Under the pieces are notes generated by a model. That model was not told where the DNA came from. It searched no databases and saw only the letters and a list, made by a program, of their open reading frames with translations. DNA of 64,000 bases from Halichondria panicea (Eukaryota; Porifera; Demospongiae; Suberitida; Halichondriidae): the NCBI RefSeq assembly GCF_963675165.1, contig NC_087377.1, positions 287,501 to 351,500 on the forward strand. The letters are read 5' to 3'. The translations under genes were made by a program, and so were the position numbers. Below, piece after piece: positions 35,723-48,742 of this stretch (positions within the stretch are counted from its first letter, which is position 1; each line of letters opens with the position of its first letter).

Positions 35723-37394
35723 CTGTGTGTGGGCGGGTGTGTGTTGTGTGAGGGTGTGATATTATTAGATTCGTCTCATTGAAATGAGTATCACAAGTAA
35801 ACGTGTTTATACTTAACATGTTCAGTAAACGTAATCATCCCCACATTTCACAGTACTATTACACAAACGCCGACATTCACAAAATGGAAACCTTATTACA
35901 GAAAACACAAGTCAACCACTTAGCTACAGTGTACACAGTGGGACCACACATAAAGAGGAAATTTCGCCCCTTTCAGCCTTGTTTCCCAGTAAACATAATC
36001 ATTGCTCAGATCCTCCCCCTTTCAGAGAGGTGTCACATTCCACCCCTTTCACAGTAAACAAAGCAATTTGGTAGAATGTCATTGAAAGGTCATAATTAGT
36101 GAAAGGTCACCTCCAATAGTGTACCACATGTCCATACATGCATGGATAAACAATTACACCATACTGTAGTTTATGACAAATGAAATCTCTGAGCCCATGC
36201 CAACTCAGCTAGCTATGACTGCTCAATATTGACCTCCCTCCACCAATAAGGTCTAACACATGGGCAAGCAATACTATCGGGAAATATGAACAAAACAATG
36301 AACCTCGTGATTATTATCAGTAGCCTACAACAGGTGCCGTCTCTACGAAGCATCTCCCCTCACCTCCATCCTTTCATGCATTCATCCATTCTTATCCTAT
36401 AGCACAGCCACTGGACTGGCACATGCTGGCAGCAGATCACATTCACGCTGAGTAGGTAATGGCATATGCTAGGCCTCGTCATAGATAGTGGTATGGCCTC
36501 ATCAACCTTATCTTCAGTGCGGCCTGAGATCGAGGCTAAAAGATCCCCTTCCTCCCACGTTTGTGACTTGTTGCAGTTCACCCACGTAGCATGTCGTGCA
36601 CAGAGTCATGGAGTATGTTCTCAATCTGAATCAAAATCAGTGGAAATAATTATAATCATGTGAGCTTAAATGCTTGGTAATATTGAATAACCGTGATTTC
36701 AATGGATTGTACAGGCCTTGAAATACAAAAATACGCTCGCAAAATAGCGTTAATTTATTTCTAGCTCTACGGTATCATAAACTATTGGATAGAGCTATTG
36801 GATGATACTTTATAGTCTAAAATGAGTATAATAAATTATGTAATTGGAGGGGGGCAACACATTGAGAGGCATTATCACCTGATCATGATCATACAGTATA
36901 GGTAGTTGTCACCTGAGCTGAAACGGTACTTGCTGACACAGCAGACACTGGACTGAGTGACAACAGAGCCACACAATTCGTTGAGGTGTCCTGTACCTGG
37001 GGGATAGCAAACACAGGGGTCAAAGTGCACAGAATTGCAGGAGAGTTTGTAGCCATTTCAGCTTGTTGAGATTCAGTAGCAGTATGCAGTATGCAGTAAG
37101 CTGTGCAAATTAATGATAGGCTTTTCAAAGAAGTTCTACTGAAAATTAATAAGTCATCAATTATTATTGTCTAGTAATATTAAAGGTAGCGCTCACCTTT
37201 CCCCTGAGTCAGAGTGTTGGTCCATTGTGTCCAGTGCACCGTGCTAGCTAGTAGGACCACTCCAATGGATGTGCTTTCAGAGTATTAGAACTGCACCAAA
37301 TGGTCAGTGGGTAATGATCGTCAAACCATTAGACAAAATATGTTTCATTTTGTAGATTTGATGACCTTTACCAGATACGCTCACACACAAGACA

Positions 37395-38325
37395 AAGAAG
37401 GCTGGTGAGGAAAAGCATTCACTTGTCCTTCCCTCTAGGAGCTTCCACAAGGCTGGATATCTGGTGGATACTCCTCCAAAAGACCAGCAGCAATGGATCA
37501 CAAGGCAAAGAGCATTGCAGCGAGTACAAGTGAGTGGCTAGTCATGATCAAAAGTGGACCACCTAGTATAGTGTATAGGCTGCTTTAGATGACTGGCATT
37601 CAATATCTGCTAATAGATATCATTACTAGTGATCAAACTATACAGCCTCTGTATCAAATGCATCCATTGCTACACATTTGTTGACCCGTTACTTCATTTC
37701 GTACAGTGATGGAGAGCACGAGAGGGGCGGAGTCAGTGACAAGTTGCTATGACAACATATGATGGAGGACTTACAAGGTGACACTGTGGAGTTTGCGTAC
37801 AACCCATTGGACGTCTTGCAGTGCAAATAAAGGAACACAATTAAGAAATAGTGAGTACTGCCGCGTGCAGAGTGTGACTCTTTCCCCCACTAGAACTGTG
37901 ATCTGAGCATGTCATGTGATAGGCCTTGTCTAGAGCTACAGAATGCATCTCTTAGTTTTGATATTGATTGCTTTTTAGTGAAGTTATGACCTCCTGAAAG
38001 TTGCTTAAATTATACATTTTATGGGGAAAGCGTTGTGTTAAATCAGGCCTAAGTTTGAGAGCCCCATAACTTGTGTCAGTCTCCAAGATAATGTGTGTAT
38101 TTAGTAGTACTACAAGACTGTACATACACTATCAATTATTGCAGCTCAAGTTGATTTGAAGAAATAAAAATGTTTAAGATAATAATTGTTATGGTACAAT
38201 TATCTACTAGTGATTGAGTGGTCTGATTGTTCTCTCACTTGTTAGATTCGTGAGGGTCAGTTGTTCACTCTGTTGGATGCTAATGATGATCCACCCATTG
38301 GACGTCAGAGAAAATACTAAGAAAC
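37395..38325 (+). pseudogene. Copy B of the small unknown (+) gene, start codon lost
   Basis: The counterpart of the 46-codon exon (37,395-37,530) has ACAAAG where copy A has the ATG, and one base fewer upstream, but keeps the GTGAGT donor. The last exon encodes REGQLFTLLDANDD and ends early. See the entry at 4,656. Confidence 0.3.
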
Positions 38326-38447
38326 AGTGAGTACTGCCGCGTGCAGAGTGTGACTCTTTCCCTGACCAAACTTTGATCTGAGCATATTCATGTGATAGGC
38401 CTTATCTAACAGTGCTTGGAATAGTTATTCGCTGTACTCCCCCCTAG

Positions 38448-41232
38448 TGTTTACATTCCCGTGGGTGGGTTCAATTCACTAGCAATAGTTTTGCGTTCCC
38501 GTGAGTGGGTTCAATTCACTAGCAATAGTTTTGCGTTCCCGTGAGTGGTCACTAGCAATAGTTTTGCGTTCCCGTGAGTGGGTTCAATTCACTAGCAATA
38601 GTTTTAAGTTCCCGTGAGTGGTCACTAGCAATAGTTTTGCGTTCCCATGAGTGGGTTCAATTCACTAGCAATAGTTTTGAGTTCCCGTGGGTGGGTTCAA
38701 TCACTAGCAATAGTTTTAAGTTCTCGTGAGTGGTCACTAGCAATAGTTTTGCGTTCCCATGAGTGGGTTCAATTCACTAGCAATAGTTTTAAGTTCCCTT
38801 GAGTGGTCACTAGCAATAGTTTTGCGTTCCCGTGGGTGGGTTCAATTCACTAGCAATAGTTTTGCATTCCCTTGGGTGGGTTCAATTCACTAGCAATAGT
38901 TTTACGTTCCCGTGAGTGGGTTCAATTCACTAGCAATAGTTTTACGTTCCCGTGAGTGGGTTCAATTCACTAGCAATAGTTTTAAGTTCCCGTGAGTGGG
39001 TTCAATTCACTAGCAATAGTTTTACGTTCCCGTGAGTGGGTTCAATTCACTAGCAATAGTTTTGCGTTCCCGTGAGTGGGTTCAATTCACTAGGTGAGTG
39101 GGTTCAATTCACTAGCAATAGTTTTGCATTCCCTTGGGTGGGTTCAATTCACTAGCAATAGTTTTACGTTCCCGTGAGTGGGTTCAATTCACTAGCAATA
39201 GTTTTAAGTTCCCGTGAGTGGGTTCAATTCACTAGCAATAGTTTTACGTTCCCGTGAGTGGGTTCAATTCACTAGCAATAGTTTTGCGTTCCCGTGAGTG
39301 GGTTCAATTCACTAGCAATAGTTTTGCGTTCCCGTGGGTGGGTTCAATTCACTAGCAATAGTTTTGCATTCCCTTGGGTGGGTTCAATTCACTAGCAATA
39401 GTTTTGCGTTCCCGTGAGTGGGTTCAATTCACTAGCAATAGTTTTAAGTTCCCGTGAGTGGGTTCAATTCACTAGCAATAGTTTTACGTTCCCGTGAGTG
39501 GGTTCAATTCACTAGCAATAGTTTTGCGTTCCCGTGAGTGGGTTCAATTCACTAGGTGAGTGGGTTCAATTCACTAGCAATAGTTTTGCATTCCCTTGGG
39601 TGGGTTCAATTCACTAGCAATAGTTTTACGTTCCCGTGAGTGGGTTCAATTCACTAGCAATAGTTTTAAGTTCCCGTGAGTGGGTTCAATTCACTAGCAA
39701 TAGTTTTACGTTCCCGTGAGTGGGTTCAATTCACTAGCAATAGTTTTGCGTTCCCGTGAGTGGGTTCAATTCACTAGCAATAGTTTTGCATTCCCTTGAG
39801 TGGGTTCAATTCACTAGCAATAGTTTTACTTTCCCGTGAGTGGGTTCAATTCACTAGCAATAGTTTTAAGTTCCCGTGAGTGGGTTCAATTCACTAGCAA
39901 TAGTTTTGCGTTCCCGTGAGTGGGTTCAATTCACTAGCAATAGTTTTGCGTTCCCGTGAGTGGGTTCAATTCACTAGCAATAGTTTTGCGTTCCCGTGGG
40001 TGGGTTCAATTCACTAGCAATAGTTTTGCGTTCCCGTGGGTGGGTTCAATTCGCTAGCAATAGTTTTGCGTTCTCGTGAGTGGGTTCAATTCACTAGCAA
40101 TAGTTTTAAGTTCTCGTGAGTGGTCACTAGCAATAGTTTTGCGTTCCCGTGGGTGGGTTCAATTCACTAGCAATAGTTTTGTGTTCCCGTGGGTGGGTTC
40201 AATTCACTAGCAATAGTTTTAAGTTCCCGTGAGTGGTCACTAGCAATAGTTTTGCGTTACCGTGGATGGGTTCAATTCACTAGCAATAGTTTTGCGTTCT
40301 CGTGAGTGGGTTCAATTCACTAGCAATAGTTTTGCATTCCTTTGAGTGGGTTCAATTCACTAGCAATAGTTTTACGTTCCCGTGAGTGGGTTCAATTCAC
40401 TAGCAATAGTTTTAAGTTCCCGTGAGTGGGTTCAATTCACTAGCAATAGTTTTGCGTTCCCATGGGTGGGTTCAATTCACCAACAATAGTTTTACGTTCC
40501 CGTGAGTGGGTTCAATTCACTAGCAATAGTTTTAAGTTCTCGTGAGTGGTCACTAGCAATAGTTTTGCGTTCCTGTGGGTGGGTTCAATTCACTACCAAT
40601 AGTTTTTCGTTCCCGTGAGTGGGTTCAATTCACTAGCAATATTTTTAAGTTCCCGTGAGTGGTCACTAGCAATAGTTTTGCGTTCCCGTGGGTGGGTTCA
40701 ATTCACTAATAATAGTTTTGCTTTCTCGTGAGTGGGTTCAATTCACTAGCAATAGTTTTGCAATCCCTTGAGTGGGTTCAATTCACTAGCAATAGTTTAC
40801 GTTCCCGTGAGTGGGTTCAATTCACTAGCAATAGTTTTAAGTTCCCGTGAGTGGGTTCAATTCGCTAGCAATAGTTTTGCATTCCCTTGAGTGGGTTCAA
40901 TTCACTAGCAATAGTTTTACGTTCCCGTGGGTGGATTCAATTCACTAGCAATAGTTTCAAGTTTCCGTGAGTGGGTTAAATTCACTAGCAATAGTTTTAC
41001 GTTCCCGTTAGTGGGTTCAATTCACTAGCAATAATTTTGCGTTCCCGTCAGTGGGTTCAATTCACTAGCAATAGTTTTGCGTTCCCGTGAGTGGGTTCAA
41101 TTCACTATAGCAATAGTTTTAAGTTCCCGTGAGTGGTCACTAGCAATAGTTTTGCGTTCCCATGAGTGGGTTCAATTCACTAGCAATAGTTTTACGTTCC
41201 CGTGAGTGGGTTCAATTCACTAGCAATAGTTT
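38448..41232. repeat. 2.8-kb array of the 40-bp satellite (array 2)
   Basis: About 70 monomers, mostly 40 bp, with some 33-bp units. A truncated-monomer marker (CACTAGGTGAGTGGG) at 39,091 and 39,553 shows a 462-bp block duplication. Near the right end the monomers are more degenerate (CTATAGCAATAG, CAATCCCTTG), as expected at an old array edge. A lone monomer lies at about 41,457-41,495. Confidence 0.97.
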
Positions 41233-41457
41233 TACGTGTTTTGTAGTTTGTGCTTTTTGCGCTGTACTCTCCCCTTGCATGTGTGACTGTGTTTTGTAGT
41301 TTGTGCTTTTTGCGCTGTACTCCTCCCTTGCATGTGTTACTGTGTTTTGTAGTTTGTGCTTTTTGCGCTGTACTCCCCCCCTTGCATGTGTGACTGTGTT
41401 TTGTAGTTTGTGTGCTTTTTGCGCTGTACTCCCCCCTTGCATGTGTGACTGTGTTTA
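41233..41457. repeat. 53-bp minisatellite at the right edge of array 2
   Basis: Four copies of the TTTTGTAGTTTGTGC / TGCGCTGTACTCCCC / TTGCATGTGTGACTG unit. One has a GTGTGC expansion. Confidence 0.95.
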
Positions 41458-41559
41458 GTCACTAGCAATAGTTTTACGTTCCCATGAGTGGAGGTTCAAT
41501 AATTCACAACAGCTGCATTGTACCTCCTTGTTTTGTGTTTTTATGCAAGTCCACTGAAT

Positions 41560-42300
41560 GCGCCAGCGAAAGCTTAGGTTTTCTGAATGCTTAGAAACAG
41601 ACCTTTCAAATGATATCATATTTTTTTGATATTTGCCAATTTAGTCCCCATGGTCCGAGGTCTAAAAATAACAAATTCAGGGCCCGGATGAAATATTGGA
41701 TTGAAACACATCATTTGAAATGTATTTTTCTAAGCTTTCGGAATATTATAAAATTTTTGACATGGATCAACTGTTATGGCTGTTGAAAGACCCACCTTCC
41801 GTTTAATTCGTGAATCTTTTTCGGCTGTCATAACTTAAATTCTGTGGATCGAAAGTCAAAAATGTTATGGTTTTCTGAATGCTTAGAAACAGACCTTTTA
41901 AATGGTATGGGTGGGTTAGGGTTAGGCTCCCGTGAGTGGACTGAATGCGCCAGCAAAAGTCTTAGGCTCCCGCGAGTTGGCTGAATGCGCCACGAAAATA
42001 ACCCCACGAAAATTACCCGCTATATATACGATAGTTGGATGTTTTTTATGCGCTGTACTCCCCCCTTGTGTTGTATTTTTTATGTGAGTGCGCTAAATGC
42101 ACCAGCGAAAGTCTTAGGCTCTCGCGAGTTGGCTGAATGCACCAGCAAAAGTCTTAGGCTCTCGCAAGTTGGGCTGAATGCGCTAGCGAACGTCTTAGGC
42201 TCTCGCGAGAGGGCTGAATGCACCACGAAAATGACCCGCTATACGATAGTTGGAATAGTTAGTATTTTTTATGCACTGTACTCCCCCCTTGCATGTGTGA
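41560..42300. repeat. Diverged relatives of the 40-bp unit mixed with 53-bp fragments
   Basis: From 41,930 a 40-bp unit (CTTAGGCTCCCGCGAGTTGG plus CTGAATGCGCCAGCAAAAGT) repeats four to five times. Aligned to the satellite monomer it matches at about 28 of 40 positions, and many of the differences are C to T. Pieces of the 53-bp unit (GCGCTGTACTCCCCCCTTG) are interleaved. A direct repeat (TTTTCTGAATGCTTAGAAAC) occurs at 41,579 and 41,874. Confidence 0.7.
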
Positions 42301-42786
42301 CGGTGTTTTGGGTTAGTTAGTGTTCACTTCTCTATAATTACATACATGCATTAATTTGGGTGACAATTTGTGGGACATTATGATCATTGACGTGTGCAAT
42401 AAATGATGTATATATACTGTGTGTGTGTGCAGGACTGAACACCAGCCCCCGGCATGTATCATAAGGGACGCTGTACAGAGATGTTAGGGCAAGTTCCTTT
42501 AATTAGATCGAGATATTGTAATTATTTCCTTCTTCCAGGTTGTCGGTGGCTAAACGTGCTTATAGTTGCCATGGAGATGGAGATGGTAATTGACTGAAGT
42601 CATGTACCTACCTCTCGATAGAAGGAAACAAGGATTTGTCAATAATTATAGTACTGTGATAAATAAATGTTTTGTCAACTTCGATTCTCTAAGATCATAA
42701 TTATTCATAACTATAATTATACTATTGTTCTTGTTCTTACAAAACTTTAAATTATGTTACGTTGTTTCATATTAATTATATATCGA

Positions 42787-43820
42787 GTACAGCAGCCATT
42801 CAGTGTTAGGTAGTGCCAGACCATCAAACCATCACCTTGTCCATCCATATAATTATACACAACCATCAACCTACACAGAGAGCATGAGAGACTTGTCACA
42901 CAACATAGCTAGCTACTTATCTGTGTGTATGTGGCTCCTCCACAACCGTCAACCTACACAGAGAGCATGAGAGACATGCCACACGACATAGCTAGCTACT
43001 CATCTGTGTGTATGCTGTTACAGTGGCTCCTCCACACAATCAACCTACACAGAGAGCATGAGAGATACTGTACACAATGGAACTACTTATCTTTTGCTGT
43101 GAAGAGACATCCACCTACACACGATAGAAGCCAGCCATACTTATCTTTATTGTCTCCATAGCTGCACACAAAACAATCAAGAGACACTATAAATGATAGT
43201 AGTGGGCGTTGAGATCTGAGCCCCTCCCCCTTCAGTACCTGCAATACATTATACAGTGATGAGGTTAGTAATCCTCCCTGGGTCCCAGAGCAGCATGGCT
43301 TGTCTGTACCTGGAGGAGAGAGGAGACAAAAGCAGTGAGAGAATGGAACACTAGCTATAGTACAGTAGCTAGTAGGAGGAGCTGTGTGTGTGTGCATTGT
43401 GGCTGCAAGAGAACAAGCAAATGCATGGTTACATTGAGAGCAGCAGTTCAAACAAAACCATCCACTCCACACAATACAATACCAGCCAATCACCACCACA
43501 GCTGACAACCATCAGCCTAGTATTATCAATAATACATAATTATAACACCAGACAACAAAAATTTAATTACACCCATAGCTGTTTGTGTTGTGCAGAGAAG
43601 AGATGAGAAATTCCCACAACAACAAATCAATTCAACAGTGAAGACCACCAATTAATTCAGATCATTATTATCATCATAATACCAGACCAGGAATGAATGC
43701 ACTCCTGACCAGACAAATCATTATAATCAAATCACACATCATCACCAAGCCAGACTGTGCAACAAAATTTCCCAACCACAACAACCTATCAAATCATCCA
43801 CAGAAGGTTTAGTTTCCTTG
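42787..43820. repeat. Duplicated unit, copy 2 (3' truncated)
   Basis: It aligns with 18,045-19,030, including the ACACAGAGAGCATGAGAGA tandem phrases. It has lost 21 bp at the ACCACCACCAGTAG site and stops at TTTCCTTG, after which unrelated DNA follows. The gap 42,300-42,787 holds no gene I can support. Confidence 0.85.
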
Positions 43821-44349
43821 CACAATATTTGGTTGCCAAAATGATGATCACCTTTGAGAAAAAATCACACACAAAACAAACACCAAATGCTAAAATCATA
43901 AAAAACTGTTCTAAAAATTAAATTCTGCACTATTTTTACCCCTGGGAACAGCTGTTGTTTGCTAGACTCTTTCAGGGCTTGCTGTGGAAAGCCCTTCTTG
44001 TTCACTCACTGTCTGGTCCTGTTTCTTACCATTGAATTTACTGTACGAAAATACTCCCACTCACTACTTTCAGTCTGACATCTCTACCAATAGGTGTCAG
44101 CTGCAGCAGTCCTGCTTCTCTTGGCTGCTAAAGAATCTGGGTGGGGCTGCTGCTGGACTGAATCTAGGACCCCTTCTAATTCTATCCATTGTCAAGGTAC
44201 CCATATATAAAGTAAAAAGCTTATATCATACAGAAATTTTTTTGATACAGACGCTTGAATACTACTGTTGTTTTTATACCACCCAACAAACACAAAATAT
44301 TTATAACATGAACAAACATTTTTTAATAATAATATAGAGCTGCAGGCAT

Positions 44350-44692
44350 GGCCAAGAGGCCACACTGGACCACGGAGGAGGTTCTACAAGACATCTTGAA
44401 TGATGAGGAACCTGCAGAGGAGTGGGAAGAGGATATGGAAGAGGTAACAGCGGACAGGGATGAGCCAGTCATGCAGGGCAGTGACAAAGAATTTTCTGAT
44501 TGGGATGAAGGTGGGGTCTAAAACTAAACTGAATACCGATATAATTTATTACAACGCACATGTAGAAATGGAACCCCCGTCAACAGACAGCAATCCTGCA
44601 CAAGGTAAATATTAATAATTATAAGGTTAACAATTTGTACCAGCTATTGATAAATCCTTTCCTAGACGACGCAAGTGACGACACAAGTGGTC
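44350..44692 (+). pseudogene. Acidic N-terminal exons of an unidentified protein (possibly piggyBac-like)
   Basis: An ATG at about 44,350 opens MAKRPHWTTEEVLQDILND and an acidic stretch ending FSDWDEG, at a GATGAAG/GTGGGG junction. A second short exon (44,565-44,604) and a third (44,667-44,711, SDDTSGPSNSS) have AG/GT borders. A basic start followed by acidic and Ser-rich sequence is seen in piggyBac-derived proteins, but no transposase core follows. The next exon-like AG joins the start of duplicated unit copy 3. The flanking 43,825-44,340 shows no recognisable protein. Confidence 0.3.
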
Positions 44693-44814
44693 CAAGCAAC
44701 TCGTCACACGGTTTGTGCAATGTTATGAAGTACAATTACAATCAGTTCGACTTAATTTACAAAACATTAAATTATAATGTTACCTTGTTTCATATATTAA
44801 TTATAAATTATAGA

Positions 44815-45915
44815 CCAAGGAACAAGTACAGCAGTCATTCAGTGTTAGGTAGTGCCAGACCATCAAACCATCGCCTTGTCCATCCATATATACACAACCA
44901 TTAACCTACGTAGGGAGATAAAAGACTTTCTACACAACATAGCTATAGCTACTCATCTGTAAATTGCAGCCATTCAGTGTTAGGTAGTGCCAGACCATCA
45001 CCCTACGTAGGGAGATAAAAGACTTGCTACTCATCTGTATGTATGCTGTTACAGTGGCTCTTCCACAACCATCAACCTACACAGAGAGCATGAGAGACTT
45101 GTCACACAACATAGCTAGCTACTCATCTGTGTGTATGCTGTTACAGTGGCTTCTCCACACACAAATCAACCTACACAGAGAGCATGAGAGACACTGTACA
45201 CAATGGAGCTACTTATCTTTTGCTGTGAAGAGACATCCACCTACACACCATAGAAGCCAGCCGTTGATGTCTCCATAGCACACAAAACAATCGAGAGACA
45301 CTATAAATGATAGTAGTGGGCGGTGAGATCTGAGCCCTTCCCCCACATCTCCAGTCAAGCCCCGCCCCCTTCAGTACCTGCAATACATTATACAGTGATG
45401 AGGTTAGTAATCCTCCCTGGGTCCCAGAGCAGCATGGCTTGTCTGTACCTGGGGGAGAGAGGAGACAAAAGCAGTGAGAGAATGGAACACTAGTACAGTA
45501 GCTAGTAGGAGGAGCTGTGTGTGTGTGCATTGTGGCTGCAAGAGATGCATGGTTACATTGAGAGCAGCAGTTCAAACAAAACCATCCACTCCACACAATA
45601 CAATACCAGCCAATCACCACCACAGCTGACAACCATCATCCTAGTATTATCAATACACACACAATACATAATTATAACACCAGACAACAAAATTACACCC
45701 ATAGCTGTTTGTGCTGTGCAGAGAAGAGATGAGAAATTCCCACAACAACAAATCAATTCAACAGCGAAGACCACCAATTAATTCAGATCATTATTATCAT
45801 CTTAATACCAGACCTTGAATGAATGCACTCCTGACCAGACAAATCATTATAATCAAATCACACATCATCACCAAACCAGACTGTGCAACAAAATTTCCCA
45901 ACCCCACAACAACCA
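44815..45915. repeat. Duplicated unit, copy 3, left part
   Basis: It aligns with 18,037-18,980 up to CCCCACAACAACCA and is then interrupted by the 6-kb insertion. The unit resumes at 51,890 with CAATCAAATCAACCACAG. Confidence 0.9.
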
Positions 45916-46655
45916 CACACATAAATGAAAGGTGTCAATTTGGCATGCAAACGCGTGTCAAACTGCTTTCCCAAAAATTAACACACTAACACGGGTGTCA
46001 AATTAATATATGTCATTTTTACTGTGTCAAAACTGAAACATGCTGTAACTTTTGGTGTGTCGAACAGAGGTATGTCATTTTAAAACGTCACGGTTACAAG
46101 AATATGACCATATAAATAAAAATACACAAAAGGAACGCCGGAATTATACATAAATATCAAGTAAAACTGAATATAACATAATCATAATTGATACAGTCGG
46201 TAACTAACTCGGTAATAACTTGGTAACAGTAAATGTACAGTTGGGGTAACTAATGTTGTTTAGCGAGTTTATGAATGATGAGTACCTCACTGTTTTTTTT
46301 ACAGATGTCTTTTTCACACCCATCAACACTTCCTGTATGAAGAGAAGGAGACCAGAGGCAGGTGATGGCTTGGGGTAACTGACGTAGAAGGCGTAGTATG
46401 TTGCAAACAAGCTGATAACCGAGTCAATGACACTGTCGCCCAATACTTCAAAGAGAACCTTTCCTTCACCAAGGATGAACGCTTGCATGCCATTCATGCT
46501 CTTGTCAGCAAAAATTGCAAGCCTTGGCTCTGGAAAGGTCTTTTCAGCTGTCACTTCCTCAATATCAGTCCCGACCTGCAACAAATAAGAGTTAAATTTG
46601 AGGTGCATGCTTCCACAATAATGACGCATGAAAGGAATTACAGTGTTACTGCCTC

Positions 46656-46722
46656 CGTATAATTATATAGCCGGTAATTTTCGGGAGACAAAATATTTGA
46701 TTACCGGCTATAATTATGCGTA
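46656..46722. repeat. Inverted repeat in the intron before the last SAM-gene exon
   Basis: ATAATTATATAGCCGGTAAT faces ATTACCGGCTATAATTAT across a loop of about 25 bases. Confidence 0.6.
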
Positions 46723-48716
46723 TATATACGTTGTTGTTTTTACTTACTTGATACAAAGTAAAAGCAGCTGCAGCTTTAGAGGCTACTCCTGCGGGCCTGA
46801 GTTGTGTGTCAATGAACAGAAGTCCCTTGTATAGCTCCGAGTTTCTTCAGAGTCAGTGGGCACTTCACCATCCATCTGCAGCAGAGTTGGAACAATCTTA
46901 GTCCAAGAATCTCTGATTCGAGAGATGGATTCCTCCCCACACATTAGCGTGAACTCCAACAGCACCTATAACATTTCAAGACTCAATAAATAACCAAGAA
47001 AACATTAGGTGTATAATTATGGTTAAATAAACAATTTAAAGAGCTAACGCACTTACCCATTGATTTCTTGTGAAGAAAGGATTATGTCAAAAGAAGAATT
47101 GACATCTTGTCACCTGAATCTCCAATTCTCTTCCTTCTTTGTTGGTGCGTCTCCCTTATTAACTGTGTAATTGCTGCGTTGTTAGGCGCTTTCTTGGTGA
47201 ATTGGTCGCACAACCGACCGTGGTTTCGATCGTATGCACATTCGTCCACACTGATAACGGAGTCTTGGCCAGGAGCGGCTTCAGCTGGCTTTGCTGCAAT
47301 TATTTGCACTAAGTGCGCCTTTTCTGTCTTGAGAGGTTTGATTGCTGACGGTACTGACCTCCTTCTCCGATTTCAGAAGAACATAGTAACCTGTTGCTTC
47401 ACTGTATGCTGCATGCATGTTGTATGATTAATTATAGCTATAAAAATTTGCAATTATGTATAATTATAATACATGCATGCATTGTTATTATTGTATAATG
47501 CTCACCCAATAGCATCCGTCAATTACAATCTTGTTTCGTAGCTGCTCAAAGCTATTACACAAAACCTTAGCCATTTCGTCGTACTGATTTCCTTTCGGAT
47601 TCGGGCAAAGACCATAATAGAAGAGGGAAGCTTCTCGTATTAATGCTAGTTTGTCTTTTCCGTAAATTTGTTTCGCTATTATTGCTCTGTTTACTCTCTC
47701 ACTGAATACTGGTGGAAGTGGGCACGGAGTTGGTAGGGTCTTCGTAGGTGCTGCCAGCACCAGTGGGCAAGGAGTTGGTAGGGTCTTCGTAGGTGCTGCC
47801 AGCACTTCGTACTCTTCTGTCCATGGCTTTTTAGCAGGTGGTTCAGCTGCTTCATCACTTCTTGCAGGCAGCATTGCTAGAGGATAGTTGGCCACAGCTT
47901 CGTCCTCAAAATCCCCCATGTTGTAATCCTCTATCAGATTATAGCTGGCACTCATTTGACGTATCGTACCACTCATGGAGCAATTTTCCTGTAGTTATAA
48001 AAGAACGTATATATTATGTCTCAAACTTAACACCACAGAATAAGGGTATTTCGTGGCCAAAAAATTGCCGCTTTGTTAAAGAATTGCACACTTGTGCAAT
48101 GTATGAAATAGAAGCCCCTGTAGTGTGCTATGGTGGTTAGCAACAATTGTAGTTGAACGCCCACATTTACCACAATGCTCAGCTCAGTAGAATGGGGTAG
48201 AATGAGAATTGCAGTTGAATACAGTACAATGGGTACAATAGAGCACGGTATAGAATGGGTAGCATATTCTAGAATTGCAGTACAATGGGTTAACTCTTTT
48301 AAGCACTCAACAATTAAAATTACCTGCTATAATTATGGTACTAAAGTAAAATGTGTAAATGATTCTAACCTTTTCAAGAAGAGATTTGAGTGCCATCCTC
48401 AATCCACTCTGCGGCAACATATGCTTAAATTCCTCAAAGTCATTGGGTAGTTAAAGCAGTGCAATGCCATCAATTAGGTTTTCTGTAAGTGCAAACAGAT
48501 AATAATGTACTATAAAAGCTAAGAATATACCTAAGAAGACACTATAATAATTATTAGTCTACGAGTTGTACCTTTGAATGCAGAAACTACTGTTTCAGGA
48601 AAGCAGTTTTCCCTCAAGAGTCTCCCCACATCAGTTACAGACAACTTTTCCATCTCTTTCAAGGTTCTTTCAAGGTTTCTAAGTAACAAGTCTAGAGAAT
48701 ATTGCTCTAGGCTATA

Positions 48717-48742
48717 TCTAGTGCGCATGCGCTCTAGATAAA
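48717..48742. promoter_or_regulatory. NRF1-type palindrome between two divergent genes
   Basis: TGCGCATGCGC sits in a near-palindrome (TATCTAGTGCGCATGCGCTC). It matches the NRF1 consensus. It lies just inside the SAM gene's first codons and about 115 bp upstream of the transposase ATG at 48,849. NRF1 motifs are common in TATA-less bidirectional promoters. Use by both genes is an inference. Confidence 0.45.

Noticed and set aside
41905-41930. Telomere-type repeat (GGGTTAGGGTTAGG)
   Set aside because: Only two TTAGGG-like units, next to minisatellite sequence. Too short to call an interstitial telomere.
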